Part shown: positions 1 through 5,515 of the stretch, piece by piece
Layout of the letters: each line of letters begins with the position of its first letter
Position numbering within the stretch: the stretch's first letter is position 1
Assembly: GCA_051275765.1 (NCBI GenBank)
Contig: JBNMOV010000341.1
Location: 1 to 5,515 of the forward strand
Direction of reading: 5' to 3'
DNA from: JAHDCE01 sp051275765
Lineage (GTDB): Bacteria; Bacteroidota; Bacteroidia; Chitinophagales; Saprospiraceae
DNA length: 5,515 nucleotides
Position numbers and translations under genes: made by a program
Notes under the pieces: model-generated
What the model was told of the DNA's origin: nothing
Databases searched by the model: none
The model's input: only the letters and a program-made list of their open reading frames with translations

Positions 1-164
1 TAAGGGATGACGAATAAATAAGTGTCTGGAATTGATAAGATATTTTTGTGCTAGGCAAGGCGGTAAAAGTCGCGTTACGCCTTAGCGTAATAAGGTTTTT
101 GCCAACGCAGCATAGTGCAAAAAGATGAAGTCAAAACAGACAGTTATTTATTCGCCATCCCTAA
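1..164. repeat. Imperfect inverted-repeat (MITE/REP-like) element, left end possibly cut by window edge
   Basis: Bases 1-28 match the reverse complement of bases 137-164 at 25 of 28 positions, giving two long terminal arms that share the core GCGAATAAATAA or GACGAATAAATAA. The interior also pairs with itself: 32-35 with 131-134, 43-53 with 113-123 (two G-T pairs), 54-58 with 99-103, and an apical TTACGC-CTTA-GCGTAA hairpin at 75-90. The whole element could therefore fold into one long branched hairpin. There is no plausible coding sequence, and the centre is more GC-rich (about 47% over 61-120 by hand count) than the barrel gene. Terminal inverted repeats, small size and no ORF fit a nonautonomous transposable element or a dispersed intergenic repeat. 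No target-site duplication can be tested because the left flank lies outside the window. The repeat structure is seen directly; mobility is inferred. Confidence 0.65.
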
Positions 165-192
165 GGAGTAAATTTTTGATGATTAAATATTT

Positions 193-226
193 AAGGCTTA
201 CCTGCGTTGCAGGTAAGCCTTTTTTT
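193..226 (+). terminator. Strong intrinsic terminator hairpin, T-tract on the plus strand
   Basis: A perfect 13-bp stem (193-205 pairing with 209-221) closes a 3-base GTT loop and runs into seven T residues at 220-226. This is a textbook rho-independent terminator for a plus-strand transcript arriving from the left, where no gene is visible in this window. Read on the minus strand, the same stem would follow the barrel gene. There it is trailed by only a broken T-tract (TTAAATATTTAATC), so it may act in both directions but should be weaker that way. It lies between the inverted-repeat element and the end of the barrel gene, which suggests convergent transcription units meet here. Confidence 0.8.
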
Positions 227-231
227 ATTCG

Positions 232-245
232 CTAGTTCGAACTAG
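232..245. repeat. 14-bp perfect palindrome next to the barrel gene stop
   Basis: CTAGTTCGAACTAG is a perfect palindrome that begins 3 bases after the TAA stop of the barrel gene on the minus strand. As RNA it could form a 5-bp stem with a TCGA loop. No T-tract follows on the minus strand, so it is not an intrinsic terminator alone. It might add to a processing or stabilising 3' structure or be a protein-binding site, but its position next to a stop codon gives no firm reason to prefer either. Confidence 0.4.
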
Positions 246-248
246 AAT

Positions 249-3020
249 TTAATCACTCCCCTTTCCAAAAAATGATATATTATAAGCAAATGACAACATA
301 ATAAATCTACCTATATTATTTGTATTTTCTTCTAAGGTATAAAATGCAGTCGCACTTCTAGTGAACCCTCTATTTTGATTCAATAAATCCGCAGCAGCTA
401 ATTTAAGTGTACCTTTTTCATTTTTAAATAATGTCTTTTCTAAAAAGGCATCCCAAATTAATAAATAATTATCTTCTGGAAAACTGGAAGAAGTAAATAA
501 CTGATATCGTGCAGCTGTTCCTACTCTCCATCCTTTTGGAAAATTAAAACTTAGATTGGATGATATGGTATGATTGAGGAAAATAACATCCTGCCTGCTC
601 TCATCTTCATCCATACTTTTATTATAAGAAAGTGCATAACTAATTTTAGTATCCACTACTTTTTTCTTTTTATTACTAATGCTCGTATTTACACTTTGTG
701 TAAATAGTTTTCTATTAGAATTAATATTATTTAATAAATAAGGATTCCTAGAATAAAGAGTATTTAATCGCACATCTATTCTTGATTTAATAAACTTTAA
801 AGGTCTTCCGTAATTAATACTTAAATTACTACTAGTTCTTTGTCCATTATTAATAGGCGTTTGAGTTTCTATGAAAAATTCATCAAAAGTAGAACTTGTA
901 ACAATGGCATTTGGCGTGATGCTATGACTCGCATTTATAAATAAACTAGAGAAAGTAAAATTATCGAATAGCCTGTAATTCAAGCTAATACGATGCGTAT
1001 ATTCTGGATCTAACTCTGTATTTCCTACATATATTCTCAATGGATCAGTATTATCTGTTAAAGGTTGTAACTGATTAAACTGAGGCATTCTATAAGAAGT
1101 TCTATAACTAGTGGACAAGCTAGAAGAATTGGATATTTTGAATCTGATAGAAGATCTAGGTAAAATAAAACGATAAGGATTTTTAAAAATATTTGTATTT
1201 CCCTCATCAATGGAAAGGATGGCATATTGAAAATTAGACCCTGCTGAAACCGTCCATTTTTTCTTGGTATATTCTATATTTGTAGCGAGTTCTTGATATT
1301 GATTTCCAAAATTAAAATCACGACTCAGTTCGTCTAATCTAGCATAAACTCCATCTTCCAAATCCTCTGCATCATTATTTTGTCTATCCCGTTCATCTCT
1401 GAATATATAGCTATTCGACCACCTGATATATTTACCAAATGGCTCTACATAAGTTATTTTTTGTGAAAAACCTATAGTAGAATTAAAATCGTCCTCTCTC
1501 CTATCCAAACTATCTTGGCTAATTAAACTTCCTTCTTCATCAAAAAAATCATTATTAAATCTCGTATTATTTTGTTGGTTATATCTTTCGTATTTAAAAT
1601 TAGTCGCAGAACTCAATACCCTACCTGGTTTAAATCTTTTTAAATAGGTAAATGTACTCCTAATATTTCCAGATGAATTTTTACTATCAAAATCATTACT
1701 TCCATCCCTCGTAATAATTTCCTCCGTTAAATTGATATAAGCATTCGTATTTTCAGACTTTCCTATAGAGTGTCCAAAAGTATTATTGAATTTAATTTTT
1801 TGTGTACTATCTATTTCGAAAGTAAGTTTTAAATTGATATTATTATTATAATATCTACTCTGTTTACGATTGTTTTCTATCGTACTAAATTCATCTTGTC
1901 CTGTAATAAAATTAGTCCTATCGAGATCTGAAATTAGATTATCATCCACCATATTAAAGGTATAATATGAATTCAGTTTTATCTTTTCTGTCAGGTTTTT
2001 ATTGAAACTCATTCCTAAGATACCAGATACTTTTTCGCCATCTGTCGTACTATTAGAATAATTGACTGGCAGTGCAGTAGAATTCATAGAAAAACCACCA
2101 TCATCACCTATATCATCATCTCCAAAAAGGTTGGAAAATCCACCCATAAAATCTGCATATTCTCTAAAAGAGAAACCATTATTATTGATATTATTGAATT
2201 TGGATACAATGGAAAACTGGTTTTTCTTATCGAATTTATTGAGGTTCATTTCTCCAGCGAATCTTTCAGCTGTTCCTCCACCAGCCATCGCCTTTCCAAA
2301 ATATCCTTTTTTATAATCCTCCTTAAGTTTGAGATTTATCGTTTTTTCTTTCTCTCCCCCTTCCAGTCCAGATAGTTTTTGAGCTTCTGTCTTTTCATCA
2401 TAAACCTGTACTTTATCTACTGCTTTGGCAGGTAGATTTTTGGTAGCTAATGTTGGATCGTTTCCAAAAAACTCTTCTCCATCTACGAGGATTTTGGTCA
2501 CTTCTTTTCCTTGTGCTGTTATCGTTCCGTCGTCATCTACTTCTACTCCTGGTAGTTCTCTTAGTAGTTCCTCCACTGTCGCATTCGCCCTTACTTCAAA
2601 TGAACCAGCATTATATTCGACCGTATCTTTTTTAATAAGGATAGGAATGCGATCCTCCATCACGAGGACTTCTTCCAATAGCGTATTTCCTTGAGATAAG
2701 GTGATCTTTTCCATTTCTTTATCGCCTTGTGTGGCGTCTATTTTGACATACTCTACATGGCTTTTATAACCCATATAAGTCACTTGGATGAAGTATTCGC
2801 CAGAAGGTACTTTATTGATCAAATAACCACCATCGCCATCTGTAAGTGAGAAGCCTACCAATACAGAATCTGCTTTGGAAGTCAGCATAATACTGGATGC
2901 AATAATAGGTTCTCCTAAGGAATCTGTTACTATTCCTTTGACGTCTATCTCGGCGTCTTGTGCTTGTATTTGGAGAGAAAAAAATAGAATAGCTAATGCA
3001 AAGATAATTGCTTTCTTCAT
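249..3020 (-). CDS. Outer-membrane beta-barrel protein with carboxypeptidase-regulatory-like and plug domains (TonB-receptor-like)
   Basis: This 923-residue protein is very probably an outer-membrane barrel related to TonB-dependent receptors. Residues 1-20 form a signal peptide (MKK, then a hydrophobic stretch, ending QIQA before QDAE). Residues ~25-110 are a CarboxypepD_reg-like beta-sandwich (VKGIVTD, YLINKVPSGEY, VTYMGYK). Residues ~112-235 resemble a plug domain (ELLRELPGVEVDDDGTI, ILVDGEEFFGNDP, LPAKAVDKVQVYDEKTE, INLKLKEDYKKGYFG). The remaining ~680 residues alternate polar and aromatic positions and are rich in Asn and Ser, as in Bacteroidota OMP_b-brl families. An acidic loop, GDDDIGDDGG, lies near residue 300. 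An in-frame GTG at 3087-3089 would add 23 residues, but the ATG at 3020 places the signal peptide correctly and avoids overlap with the preceding gene. No clear Shine-Dalgarno site precedes it, as is usual in this phylum. It is the last gene of a possible three-gene operon. The substrate is unknown, no TonB box is evident, and transport is not proven. Confidence 0.92.
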   Translation of the reverse strand: MKKAIIFALAILFFSLQIQAQDAEIDVKGIVTDSLGEPIIASSIMLTSKADSVLVGFSLTDGDGGYLINKVPSGEYFIQVTYMGYKSHVEYVKIDATQGDKEMEKITLSQGNTLLEEVLVMEDRIPILIKKDTVEYNAGSFEVRANATVEELLRELPGVEVDDDGTITAQGKEVTKILVDGEEFFGNDPTLATKNLPAKAVDKVQVYDEKTEAQKLSGLEGGEKEKTINLKLKEDYKKGYFGKAMAGGGTAERFAGEMNLNKFDKKNQFSIVSKFNNINNNGFSFREYADFMGGFSNLFGDDDIGDDGGFSMNSTALPVNYSNSTTDGEKVSGILGMSFNKNLTEKIKLNSYYTFNMVDDNLISDLDRTNFITGQDEFSTIENNRKQSRYYNNNINLKLTFEIDSTQKIKFNNTFGHSIGKSENTNAYINLTEEIITRDGSNDFDSKNSSGNIRSTFTYLKRFKPGRVLSSATNFKYERYNQQNNTRFNNDFFDEEGSLISQDSLDRREDDFNSTIGFSQKITYVEPFGKYIRWSNSYIFRDERDRQNNDAEDLEDGVYARLDELSRDFNFGNQYQELATNIEYTKKKWTVSAGSNFQYAILSIDEGNTNIFKNPYRFILPRSSIRFKISNSSSLSTSYRTSYRMPQFNQLQPLTDNTDPLRIYVGNTELDPEYTHRISLNYRLFDNFTFSSLFINASHSITPNAIVTSSTFDEFFIETQTPINNGQRTSSNLSINYGRPLKFIKSRIDVRLNTLYSRNPYLLNNINSNRKLFTQSVNTSISNKKKKVVDTKISYALSYNKSMDEDESRQDVIFLNHTISSNLSFNFPKGWRVGTAARYQLFTSSSFPEDNYLLIWDAFLEKTLFKNEKGTLKLAAADLLNQNRGFTRSATAFYTLEENTNNIGRFIMLSFAYNISFFGKGSD

Positions 3021-3072
3021 GGAATTGGTTCTTATTAATTGATTAGTTACTGGTTGATTTCTTGGATTATTT

Positions 3073-3750
3073 TCAGATGCTATATTCACATCCTATTTCA
3101 TCAAAATCTGATTTCAATCTCTTAAAATCGTTTAAATTAGGATTGATCTTTAAAACCAATTCTTTAGTTATTAATTCTTCATTAAATATTTTTTCTACAT
3201 CCTTTATATTCAATGAAAAATCTTCAAATTCTTCTTCGTAGTAATCTTCTGCCCAATTTTTAAAAGTTTCAGGATTTCCATCAAGCAACTTTAGTAATTC
3301 AATTGAGCCATCTTTATATTCATCATTAGGATACTCAAAAATTCCTTTTTCCCATTCGTTTTCTTCTTCTAAATTCCATATGCAAAACGTTGTTCCAGTA
3401 CCTTTAACTGGTTCTCCAAATATAAATTCATGAAAAACATTTGGCAATTCATCAACAATGCCTTTCCATATTTTTTGAGTATCTTTTTTCCAGCCATTCA
3501 TTTGACTGTTCTTGGCAAAACCATTGATAACTATTCCTTGTTCGCTAAATAAAATCAGCATTTGGTCTCCTTCTCCATTCCTCATTTCACAGAATGATTG
3601 GTTTTCATTCCAGTTCTTTTGAAATGAATAATATCTATACTCCCAGTCTGAACAAATGATTGATTCTAAAATAGAAATGGCTTTACAAATTCTCTTCAAA
3701 TTTGTAGTATCAGGTAGTTTACTCAACTCTTCTGTTGATATAAATTTCAT
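3073..3750 (-). CDS. Conserved-looking cytoplasmic protein of unknown function
   Basis: This is a 225-residue acidic protein without signal peptide or membrane segment, so it is probably soluble and cytoplasmic. I do not recognise a function. The central part is rich in aromatic residues and looks like a folded core: DWEYRYYSFQKNWNEN at 35-50, FCEMRNGEGDQMLILF at 53-68, then VINGF at 74-78. A strongly acidic stretch (YYEEEFEDF) lies near 170-178, with a likely helical C-terminus. Five cysteines (22, 33, 54, 123, 221) form no obvious metal-binding pattern. The MRNGEGDQ segment resembles, from memory, a group of uncharacterised bacterial proteins; that is a weak recollection, not a search result. 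It starts 26 bp after the GLPGLI stop and ends 52 bp before the barrel gene's preferred start, so it is probably co-transcribed with both. Its location differs from that of its two exported neighbours. An immunity-type or regulatory role would be speculation. Confidence 0.85.
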   Translation of the reverse strand: MKFISTEELSKLPDTTNLKRICKAISILESIICSDWEYRYYSFQKNWNENQSFCEMRNGEGDQMLILFSEQGIVINGFAKNSQMNGWKKDTQKIWKGIVDELPNVFHEFIFGEPVKGTGTTFCIWNLEEENEWEKGIFEYPNDEYKDGSIELLKLLDGNPETFKNWAEDYYEEEFEDFSLNIKDVEKIFNEELITKELVLKINPNLNDFKRLKSDFDEIGCEYSI

Positions 3751-3776
3751 TTTCAGCTTACTTATAACTTATTCGT

Positions 3777-4505
3777 CTAACCCCTAAAATAGTACCTATT
3801 ACCACCATATTGCTCTTTCATTTCTTCTGTTTTTTTCTTGACCATTTCATCGTATTTTTCTTTGGTCATTTTCTTTCCTTTGGTAGGTTTTTCTATTTCT
3901 TCCTCCTTAGTTTCATTCAATGTTATTGTTGAAGCAGATAATTTGAATTTACCCTCATTCATGCTCACTTCTAATATAAGACCAGGAAGTCCATTCAAAT
4001 ACATTGGAGCAGCAGTTGTCTTTATTTGTGGTGTGAACCAGACTATTACTTGATCTGTAGTATCTCCTGCAGTCGCTTCAAAACAGAGGTAATCCTTGAT
4101 CATTCTCTGGTTCTTGGTCATTTTCCAAGTCCTTTCTTTATGTTCTCCTGTAACGAGGAAAGATTTTCTAAAAAAATCTGTTAAGTGGACACTTTCATCT
4201 GCTTCTATATCTATATAATAATGGTTATCTGGCTCTTGATAATCATACATATACTTACGTTCATTAGGAGCTTCTTCCTTTTTAATGTTCTTATAAAGGG
4301 ATTTTTCACCAAAATAAAAGAGCTCTCTATCAGATTCACGAGTCTTAGGCATTTTGTCTATCCAAACTTGATTTTTAGGATCGTCTTTTACCTTATCAGG
4401 TAGAGCTACTGTGATGACTTCCTTATAAAGTATTTTACCAGAAGAAGTCTGAGCGAATATTAAAATGGGAAAGGAAAGTAATAAGAATAGAATCAGATTT
4501 TTCAT
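3777..4505 (-). CDS. GLPGLI family secreted protein
   Basis: This 242-residue protein carries the family's defining motif exactly (NGLPGLILEV; GLPGLI at residues 172-177). It has an N-terminal signal peptide (MKNLILFLLLSFPILIFA, probable cleavage after FA before QTSSG). The predicted mature protein begins with a typical strand, GKILYKEV, and contains YYIDIEA near 96-102, MIKDYLCFEAT near 135-145 (the family's usual segment before the motif) and VIVWFTPQI at 153-161. The C-terminal region is charged and rich in Lys and Glu (about 199-231) and ends GGNRYYFRG. The family is largely restricted to Bacteroidota and its biochemical role is unestablished; export to the periplasm or outer surface is inferred from the signal peptide. 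Genes of this type frequently neighbour TonB-receptor-like barrel genes, matching the barrel gene downstream here. The ATG at 4503-4505 is chosen because it places the signal peptide at the N-terminus; no Shine-Dalgarno site is visible. Confidence 0.95.
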   Translation of the reverse strand: MKNLILFLLLSFPILIFAQTSSGKILYKEVITVALPDKVKDDPKNQVWIDKMPKTRESDRELFYFGEKSLYKNIKKEEAPNERKYMYDYQEPDNHYYIDIEADESVHLTDFFRKSFLVTGEHKERTWKMTKNQRMIKDYLCFEATAGDTTDQVIVWFTPQIKTTAAPMYLNGLPGLILEVSMNEGKFKLSASTITLNETKEEEIEKPTKGKKMTKEKYDEMVKKKTEEMKEQYGGNRYYFRG

Positions 4506-4691
4506 GATAGCTGAATTAATGATATAAGAAATTATTTTATGAAGTAGTTTTTAAACAACTCCACAGGGGTAACACAGTAACATGAAATTTGTTATTATAA
4601 TTAGAGATATTAATACAATTTCATTAGTATTGACTAATAGCTTAGCGTATAATTGAATTAAAATGTGTGTGAATAATTAAATACATTTCAC
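4506..4691. other. AT-rich spacer between aminotransferase and GLPGLI genes
   Basis: This 186-bp non-coding spacer probably separates two transcription units. It contains a small perfect hairpin, ATTAGT-ATTG-ACTAAT (4623-4638), with no T-tract, and a weak GTGAA/TTCAC pairing just after the aminotransferase stop. I see no convincing intrinsic terminator. A promoter for the GLPGLI gene should lie here. The best minus-strand candidate is a TTG at 4556-4558 and a TAATTTC at 4528-4534, 21 bp apart, only loosely like the Bacteroidota TTTG / TAnnTTTG pattern, so I do not call it as a feature. Confidence 0.4.
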
Positions 4692-5515
4692 TTATCCAAA
4701 AAAGTCAAATACGGATTGGATTACATATTCCTGATCACCTTCTTCTAAATGGGGAAATAAAGGAAGGCGAATCAATTGATAACAGAATTTAATTGAATTA
4801 GGTAATTCTTTTCCTTTATATTTATCCTTGAAGAAAGGACTTAGGTGTAATGGTAAATAATGAGAAGTAGTTTTTATGTTTCTTTCTCTTAAAAAAGCGA
4901 TCAGTTCGCTTCTTTCTTGTGCATTATTACAGACCAAATAGAAAATATGAGCATTGTGATCTGAATAATCTGGCACATCTGGATAAAATATCTTTCCTGT
5001 ATTCCTTAGTGGTTTCAGTTTATTGTAGTATCTATTCCAAATATTCAACCTTGCACTAACGATGATATCTGCATCTTCCAACTGCGACCAAAGATAGGCT
5101 GCAATCAACTCTGAAGGAGAAAAGGATGAGCCTAGCATCATCCATTCATACCGATGTATTTCTCCTCTGAAAAAGGCGGCTCTATTTGTTCCTTTTTCCC
5201 AAACGACTTCTGCTGTTTCGATGAGTTTTTCATCATTGATGACCAGCATTCCACCTTCTCCCGCTGAAATATTTTTGGTATTATGGAATGAAAACGTGGA
5301 CAAATGTCCAAAACCACCCAAAGCTTGTTCATTATGATAGGCATCTATGGTATGTGCCGCATCTTCTATAAGATAAAGGTTATATTCATTCACTATTTCC
5401 ATAATAGCATCCATATCGCAAGCGATGCCTGCATAATGCACGATGACGACTGCCTTGGTTTTTGGCGTAATCAAACGACGGATTTCTTGTGGATCTATAT
5501 TAGGATTATCTGCTA
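4692..5515 (-). CDS. wecE: dTDP-4-amino-4,6-dideoxygalactose transaminase (WecE/RffA type), N-terminus beyond the window
   Basis: This is the C-terminal 273 residues of a DegT/DnrJ/EryC1-family, PLP-dependent sugar aminotransferase. The reading frame stays open through base 5515, so the true start lies outside; a TTG at 5474 is internal. The family member WecE transfers an amino group from glutamate to dTDP-4-keto-6-deoxy-glucose to make dTDP-Fuc4N for surface polysaccharides. Visible hallmarks are VHYAG, EDAAH with the PLP-pyridine-binding Asp encoded at 5361-5363, and SFHNTKN with the Schiff-base Lys encoded at 5274-5276. The WecE-specific stretch KGTNRAAFFRG, then Y.W...GSS and AAYLWSQLE, follows. 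The C-terminus (HYLPLHLSP, LIRLPLFPHL) is complete. Comparison with the roughly 376-residue E. coli WecE suggests about 100 residues are missing. The subfamily call is strong from the KGTNR/FFRG region, but a related 4-amino-sugar product is possible. It probably acts in the cytoplasm as part of an O-antigen or exopolysaccharide cluster located upstream. Confidence 0.93.
   Translation of the reverse strand, partial: ADNPNIDPQEIRRLITPKTKAVVIVHYAGIACDMDAIMEIVNEYNLYLIEDAAHTIDAYHNEQALGGFGHLSTFSFHNTKNISAGEGGMLVINDEKLIETAEVVWEKGTNRAAFFRGEIHRYEWMMLGSSFSPSELIAAYLWSQLEDADIIVSARLNIWNRYYNKLKPLRNTGKIFYPDVPDYSDHNAHIFYLVCNNAQERSELIAFLRERNIKTTSHYLPLHLSPFFKDKYKGKELPNSIKFCYQLIRLPLFPHLEEGDQEYVIQSVFDFFG

Noticed and set aside
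81..89. Shared 9-mer CTTAGCGTA in the palindromic element and in the spacer at 4641-4649
   Set aside because: It is short and without extended flanking similarity, so chance is the simplest explanation.
179..235. Plus-strand 18-codon ORF starting ATG after an AAGGAG-like sequence (163-168)
   Set aside because: Its whole body is the terminator hairpin and T-tract; the codons simply read through the stem. There is no other sign of a peptide gene.
2062..2694. Plus-strand ORFs opposite the barrel gene
   Set aside because: They lie antisense to a well-supported coding region and have Ser/Pro/Leu-rich shadow composition with no recognisable domain.
3838..4403. Plus-strand ORFs opposite the GLPGLI gene
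   Set aside because: They are antisense shadows of a confidently identified gene; their hydrophobicity comes from the Lys/Glu-rich opposite strand.
4623..4638. ATTAGT-ATTG-ACTAAT hairpin as a terminator for the aminotransferase gene
   Set aside because: The stem has six AT-rich pairs and no following T-run on the minus strand, too weak to call a terminator.
5138..5344. Minus-strand ORF in another frame within the aminotransferase
   Set aside because: It overlaps the WecE catalytic core completely in a different frame and has no independent support.

Overview
This window looks like a chromosome segment from a member of the Bacteroidota. Three things point there: a GLPGLI-family secreted protein, which is essentially a Bacteroidota family; an outer-membrane beta-barrel protein with an N-terminal carboxypeptidase-regulatory-like domain and a plug-like domain; and AT-rich DNA whose start codons lack clear Shine-Dalgarno sites. 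I cannot assign a genus. All four supported genes lie on the minus strand, so the right end of the window is upstream.

Layout from upstream (right) to downstream (left). (1) 4692-5515 holds the C-terminal three quarters of a WecE/RffA-type PLP-dependent sugar aminotransferase. It runs off the right edge and probably belongs to a surface-polysaccharide cluster outside the window. (2) A 186-bp AT-rich spacer follows. (3) Next come three closely spaced genes that could form one operon: the GLPGLI protein (3777-4505), a soluble cytoplasmic protein of unknown function (3073-3750), and the 923-residue outer-membrane barrel protein (249-3020). The gaps between them are 26 and 52 bp. (4) The left 248 bp are non-coding. 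They hold a 14-bp perfect palindrome just after the barrel gene, a strong intrinsic-terminator hairpin whose T-tract faces the plus strand, and at least 164 bp of an imperfect inverted-repeat element that resembles a MITE or REP-type nonautonomous element.

GLPGLI genes commonly sit beside genes for TonB-receptor-like barrel proteins, so the first and third operon genes make a plausible envelope pair. The middle gene has no export signal and looks out of place between them. The aminotransferase is probably unrelated to this group.

I did not find a clearly new system. The items most worth a second look are the terminal palindromic element, the cytoplasmic gene between the two envelope genes, and a sharp change in base composition inside the barrel gene.
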